Assembly: GCA_904501885.1 (NCBI GenBank)
Contig: CAJGCP010000013.1
Span: 1-50,724 of the forward strand
DNA: 50,724 bases
From: an uncultured Acetatifactor sp.
GTDB lineage: Bacteria; Bacillota; Clostridia; Lachnospirales; Lachnospiraceae
Direction of reading: 5' to 3'
Part shown: positions 17,589 through 26,365 of the stretch, in pieces
How positions within the stretch are numbered: the first letter of the stretch is position 1
Layout: each line of letters opens with the position of its first letter
Notes under the pieces: model-generated
Seen by the model: the letters and a program-made list of their open reading frames with translations, nothing else
Told to the model about the DNA's origin: nothing
Database searches by the model: none
Translations under genes and position numbers: made by a program

Positions 17589-17606
17589 ATTTTAAGAAAA
17601 CGCAAC

Positions 17607-17650
17607 TGCAAATTCCCCCGATGCTATCTTGCAATGGGGGAATTTGTGCA
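17607..17650 (+). terminator. Strong hairpin after the DUF1667 gene (no T tract)
   Basis: TGCAAATTCCCCC pairs with GGGGGAATTTGTGCA across a 16-base loop, but no T tract follows. It could act as an mRNA-stabilising or partial-termination structure between the trio and the M81 gene. Confidence 0.5.
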
Positions 17651-17720
17651 ATACAATGAAAGAAATATCAGTTACGTGTAAAAGACTAAAGCAGAAGAAA
17701 AAATCAAGAGGAAACAACTT

Positions 17721-19241
17721 ATGAAACAAAACTCTACCAAGAAAATTCTAATCTGTGAATTCCATCAGGAAACCAATACCTTCAATCCCATCCCGGACGG
17801 TTGGGAATGCTTCCGCGCCGGACGCTACATGGAGGGACAGGAAATCTGTGATATCTGTAAGGACATCCCCTGTGCTGTCCATGGTGCCATGGATGCCATT
17901 GCGAAAGCCGGCGGAACCGTGTATCCCACCTTTGCTTTATACGGCACCTATGGCGGACGTGTGAAGGACGAAGTTCTGGAAACATTTTTAGAGAAAGTTC
18001 GTACATATGCAGAGAAAGAACCTGATTTCGATGGCATCTATGCCAGCCTTCACGGTGCCACTTGTACCGCCGGCGTGGATGATGCCTGCGGCGAGATTTT
18101 GGCAATGCTTCGTGAATTAGCCGGGGACCGCCCCATCGTTGCCAGCTGCGATTTACACGGCAATATTACAGAAAAAATGTACACCAATGCCGATATCATT
18201 TGTGGATACCAGACCTATCCCCATGTGGATTTCTATGAGTCCGGCTATCGTGCGGCATCCCTGTGTATGAGAATTCTGGCAGGCGAACCTACCGTGATGG
18301 CAACCACCACCATCCCTATGATGGTACCCCCGGCAGGATATAGTTCCTTGGAAGGTGCTTTCAAGGAAGTAATTGACATGGGCAAGGGAATGATTGCTGA
18401 TGGTGTTCTTTTGGATTTCTCCACCTTTCAGGTACAACCCTGGCTGGACATTGACAATATCGGCAGCACCGTCATAGCAATTGCAGCAGATGCAGATACA
18501 GCCAAAGCCAAAGCCGACGAACTGGCACAAGCTTTGTTTGCCCGCCGCGAGCAGTACTGGCCCGATTTGATGACCATCGATGAGGTGATCGATTTGACAG
18601 AAAAAGACACCACCCCCAAGCCGGTCATTCTGGCCGATTCTGCCGACTCCACCAACGGAGGTGCCGTGGGCGATGGTATTGCCGTAGCATTACGGCTACT
18701 GGAGCGTGGTAGTCATCTCCGTGCCGGTATGTATATCAAAGATCCGGAGGCAGCCCGGCAGGCCTTTGCCGTGGGTGTTGGCAACAGTGCCGAATTTACC
18801 ATCGGGGCAAAATTTACCCCCGGTGTGCCTGGTCCATTGAAGGCTGTGGGAACCGTGCGTTCTCTGCACGACGGACACTTCCGCAATGAAGGTCCGGCCG
18901 GCAAAGGATTCCCCTATTATGTGGGACCTGCTGCAGTGATTAGCGTTGGAAATATTGACATCATGGTATGCGATGCTCCCAAATCCTCCGGTGACCCTCA
19001 GCTCCTACGCCATTTCGGCATTGAGCCCACGCTGTATGATTTGATTGTGGTAAAGGCAAATACCTCCTTCCGCGCTCCCTATAGCAAATTTGCCGGAGAA
19101 ATCTGCTACGCAGACACACCCGGTGCAGGAAGTTCCAATCTCCTATCCTTACAGTGGCACAATATCCCCAAGGGCTTCTATCCCTTTGATTTGCCCGAAG
19201 GATATACCCCCGCACCTGCAGAGGTACGGAGCCAGCATTAA
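17721..19241 (+). CDS. M81-family metallopeptidase (MlrC-like)
   Basis: This 506-residue protein matches microcystinase C (MlrC)/M81 proteins: it opens with KILICEFHQETNTFNP and has DGIYASLHGAT, SCDLHGNITEKM (likely metal-binding Asp/His), GYQTYPHVDFYESG and, at the start of the C-terminal domain, ADSADSTNGGAVGDG. The biological substrate of most M81 proteins is unknown and many lie in catabolic clusters; microcystin activity should not be assumed. It lies 132 bp after the DUF1667 gene, past a strong hairpin, so it may or may not be on the same transcript. SD AGAGGAAA is before the ATG. Confidence 0.9.
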   Translation: MKQNSTKKILICEFHQETNTFNPIPDGWECFRAGRYMEGQEICDICKDIPCAVHGAMDAIAKAGGTVYPTFALYGTYGGRVKDEVLETFLEKVRTYAEKEPDFDGIYASLHGATCTAGVDDACGEILAMLRELAGDRPIVASCDLHGNITEKMYTNADIICGYQTYPHVDFYESGYRAASLCMRILAGEPTVMATTTIPMMVPPAGYSSLEGAFKEVIDMGKGMIADGVLLDFSTFQVQPWLDIDNIGSTVIAIAADADTAKAKADELAQALFARREQYWPDLMTIDEVIDLTEKDTTPKPVILADSADSTNGGAVGDGIAVALRLLERGSHLRAGMYIKDPEAARQAFAVGVGNSAEFTIGAKFTPGVPGPLKAVGTVRSLHDGHFRNEGPAGKGFPYYVGPAAVISVGNIDIMVCDAPKSSGDPQLLRHFGIEPTLYDLIVVKANTSFRAPYSKFAGEICYADTPGAGSSNLLSLQWHNIPKGFYPFDLPEGYTPAPAEVRSQH

Positions 19242-19305
19242 TGAACTCCTGTTTGAAGTAACACCTTATTACTTTACGGTCATAAATTAAATAAATTAAA
19301 ATACA

Positions 19306-19339
19306 AAAGGCTATTGCAGAATGCTCTGCAACAGCCTTT
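19306..19339. terminator. Bidirectional terminator between M81 and GH28 genes
   Basis: AAAGGCTATTGCAGA pairs with TCTGCAACAGCCTTT with one internal mismatch. It serves both convergent genes. Confidence 0.85.
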
Positions 19340-19361
19340 ATGCTTTCTATTTAAAATATCT

Positions 19362-20720
19362 TTATACTCTCTTAAAGTTCGTCACATTCTTCAAAATCAT
19401 TTCATCTCTTGCATCCGGATACTCCGTGCTGAATTCCACATTGTAGAGTTTCAGATTGTCTGCGTTCAGAGCATACAGACCATAGGTGGGGAACTTAGGG
19501 CCGAATACCGTACTTCCGGGATAATCATCTCTCACTTCATTCAATTGAATATCCCTATCCTCCACGGTACCGCCGCCGTGGGCACGGAACACGACATTGC
19601 TCATGGTCACATTTTGAATCAGGCTATCCGGCTGTCCCGCAATGAGCAAAGGATGACGAATTCCCTTCAGGGTCAAATCGTTATCAATATGTGTCCATGC
19701 AAACTGCGCTCTGGTGGCCTGGAAGGTCTCCGGATAAGGTCCGGTAATGATGATATCCGAAAGGATGATGTTGCGAATCTGTCCTATCTTCTCACATTCC
19801 GGCTTGGGTCCTCTGGCACGATTCACCACCTGAATCAAAATGGGGTTGCCTACATTCCGCAAGGTCATATTGCTGATGGTAATGCCCTCTACGATGGCTC
19901 CGTCTGCGGACTGAATGGCAATACCGTTCAACTGGGTATCACAGATGGTGCAGCCCGTTACCGTAATATTCTTAAATGCGGAATTGGTCTCCGTACCAAA
20001 TTTCAAAGCTGCCGCATTGCTTCGCAATACACAGTTAGAAACAGTCAGATTCTCCATGGCCTTCAGATATCCCAATGTATAAGAACACTTGGGCACAATG
20101 GCGTCATCCGCAGAATCGATGATACAATCGGAAATGGTCACATTTCTACAGCAGTCAGGGCTGACGCCGTCGATGTGGGATACAATCTGTAACCCGGAAA
20201 TGGTCACATACTCACAACCTGCCACGTACACTGCCAAGTCGGTGGCATTCTTCATAGACAAGTCTCTAATGACGATTTCTCTACACTCTTTGAATGCAAT
20301 AATCTTGGCACCTCGCCACCATTTTCTTTTTCCATTCTCATCCGGACGTCCGTCCCCATCCCAGACAGATTGCATGTCAATTTCACCGAAGCCGGTGATG
20401 GCAATGTCTTCCTGATTGTCCGCATGGAACAGGCTGAAGTGATAATAGCTGTGGCTGGGGTCCTGATACTCACAGTTGGCAGGATTTTCCTCTCTGGGAT
20501 CAAAATCTGCCAAGTTGGTGCTACCCAAAAGATAAGCACCCTTCTCTATCAAAATATGAATATGGGATTTCAAATGCACTGTACCGCACAAGTATCTTCC
20601 GGCGGGAATAAATACCGTACCGCCGCCTGCTGCCGCGCATGCATCAACGGCCTTTTGAATGGCGGGAGAATCTAACTGTGTGCCGTCGCCTACAGCACCA
20701 TAATCACGTATATTAAACAT
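19362..20720 (-). CDS. Glycoside hydrolase family 28 (polygalacturonase-like)
   Basis: This 452-residue right-handed beta-helix enzyme probably hydrolyses galacturonic-acid-containing pectin fragments. It opens with MFNIRDYGAVGDGTQLDSPAIQKAVDACAAAGGGTVFIPAG, typical of the family. The catalytic region reads HIDGVSPDCCRNVTISD then SADDAIVPK, matching the paired-aspartate GH28 motif. No signal peptide is present, so it acts in the cytoplasm on imported oligosaccharides. It is single, with its own SD (AAGGGAAGGG) and terminator. The exact linkage is not determined. Confidence 0.9.
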   Translation of the reverse strand: MFNIRDYGAVGDGTQLDSPAIQKAVDACAAAGGGTVFIPAGRYLCGTVHLKSHIHILIEKGAYLLGSTNLADFDPREENPANCEYQDPSHSYYHFSLFHADNQEDIAITGFGEIDMQSVWDGDGRPDENGKRKWWRGAKIIAFKECREIVIRDLSMKNATDLAVYVAGCEYVTISGLQIVSHIDGVSPDCCRNVTISDCIIDSADDAIVPKCSYTLGYLKAMENLTVSNCVLRSNAAALKFGTETNSAFKNITVTGCTICDTQLNGIAIQSADGAIVEGITISNMTLRNVGNPILIQVVNRARGPKPECEKIGQIRNIILSDIIITGPYPETFQATRAQFAWTHIDNDLTLKGIRHPLLIAGQPDSLIQNVTMSNVVFRAHGGGTVEDRDIQLNEVRDDYPGSTVFGPKFPTYGLYALNADNLKLYNVEFSTEYPDARDEMILKNVTNFKRV

Positions 20721-20819
20721 AATTTTACCCTTCCCTTTCGTGGTAATAAACTTAAAAAGATTTTACCATATACCCGACACTAACACAATCCATTACAACT
20801 GCTTTTTGCAAAAAACACA

Positions 20820-21821
20820 TCACCACTTATTTCTCCAGTAATACAATTCCTCATATAGTTCCCTGGTCTGGGCATCGGTTTCGGCGCTAATGACGATGGG
20901 ATAGCCCTCTGTCAGAGTAAGAATCACGCAATCCCGATTTCCCGCATAGGCATATCTGGTATAGGCACCCAGTTCCGTGTTTTGGAATGCTCCCACCGAC
21001 AGTCTGGCACTGCCCACACCAAAAGTGCGGACACCCTGCTCGAAATCCTCCCGATATTCCATGAACGTTATCTCATCGAAAGACACTTCCATATCCTGCC
21101 AATAGCTTGCTTTCAGTTCTATGCTGTGACCACCAAGAATCACCTCCACATCACCCGTAAACATCAGGATGGCTGTGCCTGCAAGAATGAGGGGCACCAG
21201 AATCAGACTTATCTTTACTGCGGTTTTCTCCGCTTGGGTTTTCGGACCACAATCATACACCACGCCCTCCTGCCTGTGCCTTTTGTAAATTTTATAAGAA
21301 TATACAACAGGAATGATAACATTCAAAAGAATCACCGCAAAAACAACCGGAATCTTGTATGCATCAGGTAGAAATACGGTAGCCAGAAGTACCAGTCCTC
21401 CAACGACCCATACCTTTCCCCCAAATCGGTGGGTCAAGTTCCAGTTTTCCTCATTGCCAAGGGTCCAGGAAATCTTGATTCCCAGAGTCCTATTCTGCTT
21501 GGTCTTGGGCAGGTAGTTTCCTATGAACACAAACATACACCCCAACACAATAGGTAAAAACAGCATGGGATTTATCTCTTTTCCCGTAGTTACGCAATAA
21601 TACATCCCATTCACTAACAGGGAAACAAAGGGAAGAATCCAGTACACCACTCTTAAAGCCTTTTTGTTCTGGTCCTTCTGTCTTTGGTCCCAAAGTGTAA
21701 AAGTAATACAAATCAGATGGGCAAACAGCATAATCAACGGTATCACGATATTCCCTGTCACAACAGGAATTAAAATCAAAAGTGACGATATAATAATTCT
21801 CCATTTATTCTCTTTGAGCAT
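20820..21821 (-). CDS. SdpI-family membrane protein with C-terminal PH-like domain
   Basis: This ~333-residue protein has about seven hydrophobic segments. The central motif NRTLGIKISWTLGNEENWNLTHRFGGKVWVVGG is the SdpI signature (RLPWTL...NWxxTHR). SdpI in Bacillus gives immunity to the SdpC toxin and signals to the ArsR-type repressor SdpR. Unlike SdpI, it carries an extra ~110-residue C-terminal domain (SYWQDMEVSFDEITFMEYREDF...VILTLTEGYPIVISAET) that looks like a bacterial PH fold. The start is ATG 21821 (GGGGAG six bases upstream); ATG 21827 is possible. Its start overlaps the ArsR gene end, so the two are coupled. Confidence 0.85.
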   Translation of the reverse strand: MLKENKWRIIISSLLILIPVVTGNIVIPLIMLFAHLICITFTLWDQRQKDQNKKALRVVYWILPFVSLLVNGMYYCVTTGKEINPMLFLPIVLGCMFVFIGNYLPKTKQNRTLGIKISWTLGNEENWNLTHRFGGKVWVVGGLVLLATVFLPDAYKIPVVFAVILLNVIIPVVYSYKIYKRHRQEGVVYDCGPKTQAEKTAVKISLILVPLILAGTAILMFTGDVEVILGGHSIELKASYWQDMEVSFDEITFMEYREDFEQGVRTFGVGSARLSVGAFQNTELGAYTRYAYAGNRDCVILTLTEGYPIVISAETDAQTRELYEELYYWRNKW

Positions 21822-22089
21822 CTGCATCTCCCCCTTTCAAATCCATAATCCATGCAAAAGTCTCCTCCAACACAGAGGTGTTTATCTCATAAAATATAAA
21901 TTTCCCCTCTCTGGTATCACGAATCAAATCTGCTTCCTTCAGCACCGACAGATGCCTGGAAATAGAAGCCGCCGTCACCGGGAAATGCTCTGTAATCTCC
22001 CCAGCCGACAATCTGCCTTTTTTCAACAGATTCAGAATCTCCCGCCGTATGGGATCCGCAAGGGCTCTCAAGGTCTGCTGTAACGCCAT
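21805..22089 (-). CDS. ArsR/SdpR-family transcriptional repressor
   Basis: This 94-residue winged-helix protein reads MALQQTLRALADPIRREILNLLKKGRLSAGEI...VTAASISRHLSVLKEADLI, the ArsR/SdpR pattern. It lacks the metal-binding cysteines of ArsR/SmtB sensors, as SdpR does. The start is ATG 22089, six bases after AGGAG; an upstream ATG at 22110 lacks an SD. It is followed directly by the SdpI-like gene, giving an SdpR-SdpI autoregulatory pair. A palindrome in its promoter (22111-22126) is the likely self-operator. Confidence 0.9.
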   Translation of the reverse strand: MALQQTLRALADPIRREILNLLKKGRLSAGEITEHFPVTAASISRHLSVLKEADLIRDTREGKFIFYEINTSVLEETFAWIMDLKGGDADAQRE

Positions 22090-22110
22090 GACATTCTCCT
22101 CTCTTAACAT

Positions 22111-22126
22111 TTAACCTAATTGTTAA
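22111..22126. promoter_or_regulatory. Candidate SdpR-type operator
   Basis: The inverted repeat TTAAC-N6-GTTAA lies just upstream of the ArsR/SdpR-like gene in A/T-rich DNA, where an autoregulator would bind. Confidence 0.45.
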
Positions 22127-22155
22127 TTGTATTGTATAAAAAAAAGTCCGGGGTG

Positions 22156-22659
22156 TCAAGACACTTCCCGGATCTTTTCTTTGATGACCTCAAAATCCAG
22201 AGGCATATAATTCAATCTCTCCACCGATACGCAGTAATGCTGGCTGCTATAGTCTTTTACCATAGGATGATTGTGCACATGTCCAAATAAATTGGCGTAG
22301 GGCATGTTCGTGTTCACATACAGTGCATCATGGGATAGAATCCAAAAATTTTCTATAATCACCGGGTGGTCATAAACTTCATCAAACCCCCATTGGCGAT
22401 ATTCCGCATTTGACTTAGTATCATGGTTTCCCTTCACCAAATACTTACGCCCTTGCAGCTTCGCAAGTACTTCTTCTTCATAGCCGTCTGCTCCAAAATC
22501 GCCCAGCACATACACTTCATCTTCCCGGGCAACCACCGCGTTCCATCTCTGTATCAATTCTTCGTCCATTTCCCGTGCATTACCAAAAGGCCGATTCTCA
22601 TACTTTATTATCTTCTCATCTCCAAAGTGCGTATCTGCTATGAAAAATATTTTGCTCAT
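22156..22659 (-). CDS. Calcineurin-like metallophosphoesterase
   Basis: This 167-residue metallophosphoesterase has the dinuclear metal motifs in order: IADTHFGD (D-x-H), YVLGDFG (GD), VKGNHD (GNHD), ILSHDAL and FGHVHNH (GHxH). It resembles small phosphodiesterases of the YfcE/'phosphoesterase' type with uncertain natural substrate. The start is ATG 22659, with AAGGAGGT five bases upstream; the eight extra N-terminal residues of the longer frame contain the SD and are excluded. It is a single gene divergent from the two-component system. Confidence 0.92.
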   Translation of the reverse strand: MSKIFFIADTHFGDEKIIKYENRPFGNAREMDEELIQRWNAVVAREDEVYVLGDFGADGYEEEVLAKLQGRKYLVKGNHDTKSNAEYRQWGFDEVYDHPVIIENFWILSHDALYVNTNMPYANLFGHVHNHPMVKDYSSQHYCVSVERLNYMPLDFEVIKEKIREVS

Positions 22660-22816
22660 AGACGACCTCCTTCTTGGCTCCATTATCTTCTAGAAACAGT
22701 ATTGCATAAAATGCCTTTAAAGTAAACTTACAGCAAACAAATCAGAAAAAATTCTTTATCGGATGGCAACAGAGAAATTATATGGTATAATGAAGAAAAA
22801 ACTTGGGGAGAATGCA

Positions 22817-23497
22817 ATGGCTACAATATTAGTGGTAGAAGATGACAGAAATATGCGCCTGCTGACAGCAGCCAGATTGGGGGATTTGTACACCGTGGTC
22901 TGTGCCTGCGATGGTCTGGAGGCCTTAGACATTATTCATAAAGGCGGAATCGATATGATCGTGTCGGACATCATGATGCCCCGTATGGACGGTTATGAAT
23001 TACTAAAGGAGGTACGTAGCGAAGGCTATGCCACCCCTTTTCTTTTGCTGACTGCCAAAGAATCCCTGGATGACAAGCAACAAGGATTTTCCCTGGGTAC
23101 GGACGACTACATGACCAAGCCTTTCAGCAGCGATGAATTGATTTGGCGTGTGGGTGCACTGTTGCGCCGTGCCAATATTGCCCAGAGCAAAAAGATTGAA
23201 ATCGGTAACATAACCGTGGATTCCGAGAAGTATGCCGTTTACTCGGACAACGAATACATAGAACTCCCCAAAAAAGAATTTGACTTATTGTTCAAGTTGC
23301 TCTCCTATCCGGACCGGATTTTTTCCAAAGAACAATTGTTGGATAGTATCTGGGGCATCCATGCAGAGAGCGGTGAGGAAACCATTAAGACTCATATCAG
23401 CCGTATCCGGAACCGATTAAAAAATATGGAAGGCATCAACATCGTGACCATCAAGGGATTGGGTTACAAAGCAGACATTAACAGGGAGGCCAAATAG
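22817..23497 (+). CDS. OmpR-family response regulator
   Basis: This 226-residue regulator has a receiver domain (ILVVEDDRNMRLL; acidic pocket ED; phospho-acceptor Asp in DMIVSDIMMPRMDGYELL; Lys in DDYMTKPF) and a C-terminal winged helix (PKKEFDLLFKLLSYPDRIFSKEQLLDSIWG...ETIKTHISRIRNRLK). The start is ATG 22817, six bases after GGGGAG; a longer ORF from 22763 has no SD. It is co-transcribed with the histidine kinase that starts two bases after its stop. Targets are unknown. Confidence 0.95.
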   Translation: MATILVVEDDRNMRLLTAARLGDLYTVVCACDGLEALDIIHKGGIDMIVSDIMMPRMDGYELLKEVRSEGYATPFLLLTAKESLDDKQQGFSLGTDDYMTKPFSSDELIWRVGALLRRANIAQSKKIEIGNITVDSEKYAVYSDNEYIELPKKEFDLLFKLLSYPDRIFSKEQLLDSIWGIHAESGEETIKTHISRIRNRLKNMEGINIVTIKGLGYKADINREAK

Positions 23498-23499
23498 GG

Positions 23500-24570
23500 A
23501 TGAGGTCAGAGCGAAAAGAAAAACTACGGAAACTGACGGGCAAAATCGTACCTCAGCTGATTTTCCAGTCTGCCATCATCATTGTCACCGCCATCGGCTC
23601 CTACTTCTTTATGACTTGGCTGGTAGCAGACTTTTTCGGCGTGCGAAACATCTATGCCGCAACCGGTTATGAAACCATCGGCGCTCTGGTCATCCTGGTG
23701 CTTACGGTGGTGCCTTTGAATGTGGCCATCTACCGAAGCCGTGCCAGAGAGGTCATCACCCTATCAGATGCCATCACCCGGGTGGCAAAGGGAGATTATT
23801 CCACTCGTATCACGGCGAAAAACCCCCGTTCCAGCAAGGCCATCTATAGCGACTTTAATAAGATGTGTGCAGAATTGGAAAGTGTACAGTTGCTGCGCAA
23901 TGACTTTATCAATAGTTACTCTCATGAATTTAAAACCCCCATTGCGTCCATCAACGGATTTGCCTCCTTACTGATGGAAAAAGAGTTGCCCCCCGAGACA
24001 CAACAGCAATACCTGGAAATTATCGTGGATGAATCTGCCCGCCTTTCCAAGTTGGCAACCAACACCATACTGCTGTCCAAATTGTCGGCGCAACAGATTG
24101 TAACAGATACCGAAGAATACGATTTAGGCGAGCAGCTTCGCCAATGCTCCATTATCCTATCCCCTATCTGGATGGAGAAAAAGATAGAATTTAATTGTGA
24201 AGTTACCCCCATCTCCTATCGGGGAAACAAGGAAATGATGCAGCATCTGTGGCTAAATCTGCTGGACAACGCCATCAAATACACCCCCGTAGGTGGAGAA
24301 ATCACTGTGAACTGCCACCAAGAAGCCGGCGCTGCGGTAGAACAGGCCGTTATACGCATTAAGGACACCGGCGAGGGCATCCGCACGGAAATCAAGGACA
24401 AATTGTTTGACCCTTACTTCCAGGGAGACGCCGCCCACTCCAGACCCGGCCTGGGCCTGGGGTTATCCATTGCCAAACGTATCGTGGAATTGACGGGAGG
24501 AAGCATCCGTGTGGACAGCGAGCCTTCGGTGGGAAGTACTTTTACAGTAGTGCTGCCTTTGCTTCGGTAA
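23500..24570 (+). CDS. Sensor histidine kinase
   Basis: This 356-residue membrane kinase has two transmembrane helices (residues ~17-37 and ~58-78) with only a ~20-residue external loop, so it probably senses within the membrane or through a partner. A HAMP-like linker (ITLSDAITRVAKGDYSTRIT) is followed by the HisKA motif YSHEFKTPIASINGFASLL with phospho-accepting His, then N box HLWLNLLDNAIKYTP and G boxes DTGEGI and GLGLGLSIAKRIVE. It pairs with the OmpR-type regulator upstream. The short loop recalls cell-envelope-stress kinases, an inference only. Confidence 0.93.
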   Translation: MRSERKEKLRKLTGKIVPQLIFQSAIIIVTAIGSYFFMTWLVADFFGVRNIYAATGYETIGALVILVLTVVPLNVAIYRSRAREVITLSDAITRVAKGDYSTRITAKNPRSSKAIYSDFNKMCAELESVQLLRNDFINSYSHEFKTPIASINGFASLLMEKELPPETQQQYLEIIVDESARLSKLATNTILLSKLSAQQIVTDTEEYDLGEQLRQCSIILSPIWMEKKIEFNCEVTPISYRGNKEMMQHLWLNLLDNAIKYTPVGGEITVNCHQEAGAAVEQAVIRIKDTGEGIRTEIKDKLFDPYFQGDAAHSRPGLGLGLSIAKRIVELTGGSIRVDSEPSVGSTFTVVLPLLR

Positions 24571-24663
24571 ACTATTGGTAAACTATGTTTTTGAATGAAT
24601 TTACTTTTCTTACACAATCATGTGGTAGAATTTGACCGAATCAAAAAAGCGAGGTTAAATTTT

Positions 24664-25494
24664 ATGAAAATTAAATTAGTTGCTGACTCCTCCGCAAACC
24701 TTTTCTCTATGGACGGTATGGACTTTGCATCCGTTCCCATGAGAGTACGTGCAGGAGAAAAAGAATATATTGACGACCAACAATTAGACATTCCATTGAT
24801 GCTGAAAGAACTGGCTGCTTACAATGGCAAATCCGGTTCTGCCTGCCCCGGTACCGGCGAATGGATGGACGCCTTTGGAGATGCGGACGCAGTTTTTGGC
24901 GTTGCCATCACCAGCGGATTGTCCGGATGCTACAATGCCGGTGCAACAGCAGGTGAACAATACGAGACAGAACATCCCGGACGCCGTGTTTTTATCCTGG
25001 ATTCCCTTTCCACCGGTCCTGAGATGGAATTGATTCTGGAAAAATATAAAGAACTGGCCGATGCAGACCAGTCCTTTGATGAAATGAAAAATCATATTCA
25101 GGAGTACTGCAAACATACCCACCTGTTGTTCTCCTTGGAATCCTTAGATAATTTTGCTAAGAACGGACGCGTCAGCGTAGCCACTGCAAAGATTGCGGGT
25201 CTGTTAGGCATCCGCATCGTAGGCCGTGCCAGCGATGAAGGCACCTTGGAGCCCCTGCACAAATGCCGCGGTGAGCATAGCGCCCTGAAGAAAATCCTCT
25301 CCTGTATGAAGGAATCGGGATACTGCGGCGGCAAAGTGCGTTTGAGCCACACCTATAATCCCGAGGCTGCGGAAGCCTTGAAAAATATGATTACTGAAGA
25401 ATACCCCGATGCAGATATCAGCATCCGTGAAAATCATGGTCTTTGCTGCTACTACGCCGAGGTAGGTGGTGTACTGGTAGGATTTGAGGGGTAA
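24664..25494 (+). CDS. DegV-family fatty-acid-binding protein
   Basis: This 276-residue DegV protein has N-terminal MKIKLVADSSANLF (lipid carboxyl-binding Ser region), CPGTGEWMDAF, and ITSGLSGCYNAG, the second signature. FakB proteins of this family deliver fatty acids to the FakA kinase; no fakA is in the window. The start is ATG 24664 with a weak GAGG SD; the 23 residues before it in the longer frame are not family-like. Its TAA stop directly abuts the stop of the convergent hydrolase gene with no base between. Confidence 0.9.
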   Translation: MKIKLVADSSANLFSMDGMDFASVPMRVRAGEKEYIDDQQLDIPLMLKELAAYNGKSGSACPGTGEWMDAFGDADAVFGVAITSGLSGCYNAGATAGEQYETEHPGRRVFILDSLSTGPEMELILEKYKELADADQSFDEMKNHIQEYCKHTHLLFSLESLDNFAKNGRVSVATAKIAGLLGIRIVGRASDEGTLEPLHKCRGEHSALKKILSCMKESGYCGGKVRLSHTYNPEAAEALKNMITEEYPDADISIRENHGLCCYYAEVGGVLVGFEG

Positions 25495-26307
25495 CTACTT
25501 CCTACCATACTCAATATATTCATGATGTGCAGCCGGGGGATTTCCGAATCCTGCCGGCTTAAAATATTTATTCTGAGGATCGAACTCTACGACCTCCATA
25601 CCAAATCTACCCTTCATATTGGCAAGCACCTTGCCAAACGGCGATACCACCATACTGGCACCGCATACTTCAGAATCTTCCGCAAAGCTTACAGAGGAAC
25701 GTATCACATGGGCATTGGTATTGTACGCCAGGAAACGGCACATGATTTCAATAGCATCATGGGTGTCACTGCGCTGCAAGGAACAACCAATGATGATGTC
25801 CACATTCTGTCTTGCAATCTCCAGAAAGTCCTCGTAGAAATAAAAATCATAACAGGTCAGAAAACCATAGCGCAAACCGTCGATTTCCAGCACATAGGGC
25901 TTAAAGACATCCTCTTTATAACTGTAATTCAATTCCAACACTTCCTTTTCCAAAGGAGGAAGATGGTGTTTGAAATACTGACCTACCAACCCACCCTGAC
26001 GGTTATAAACATAGGTGGTATTGCGATAATTGTCGCCCACCTGAAACAGGGCATTTACGAACACAATCGCGTCGCAACGCTTCGCAGTCTCAATACACTT
26101 GTCCAGCAGGGTGTTTATGTATTTATGGTGATAATAAAAGGTGTCCTCCTTGCCCTTCGTGGCGCAAGGTACATCGCTGTACTCCGGTAATACGATGATG
26201 TCTATGGATTCGTCACAGGCATCCAGCATCTGCATCTTGAATGCAAAATACTCATCCGAATGAGATACGTCCATAGAATAAGGGGGTTGAATGATACATG
26301 CTTTCAT
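25495..26307 (-). CDS. Carbon-nitrogen hydrolase (nitrilase superfamily)
   Basis: This 270-residue amidase-type hydrolase has the Glu-Lys-Cys triad: Glu in IIVLPEYSD, Lys in QYFKHHLPPLEKE, Cys in YGFLTCYDFYF. The fold ends with GASMVVSPFGKVLANM, typical of the superfamily. Substrates range over amides, ureides and nitriles and cannot be assigned here. SD GGAGG lies six bases before the ATG. It is a single gene; its TAG stop is adjacent to the convergent DegV stop. Confidence 0.9.
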   Translation of the reverse strand: MKACIIQPPYSMDVSHSDEYFAFKMQMLDACDESIDIIVLPEYSDVPCATKGKEDTFYYHHKYINTLLDKCIETAKRCDAIVFVNALFQVGDNYRNTTYVYNRQGGLVGQYFKHHLPPLEKEVLELNYSYKEDVFKPYVLEIDGLRYGFLTCYDFYFYEDFLEIARQNVDIIIGCSLQRSDTHDAIEIMCRFLAYNTNAHVIRSSVSFAEDSEVCGASMVVSPFGKVLANMKGRFGMEVVEFDPQNKYFKPAGFGNPPAAHHEYIEYGRK

Positions 26308-26365
26308 GGGGGTCCTCCGAGTTCATTTTGTTCTCTTTAAGGTTATTATAAACGAGTGCCCTTTT

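Noticed and set aside
19314..20192. A 292-codon plus-strand ORF opposite the GH28 gene
   Set aside because: The opposite strand encodes a clear GH28 enzyme over the same bases; this frame shows no family motif.
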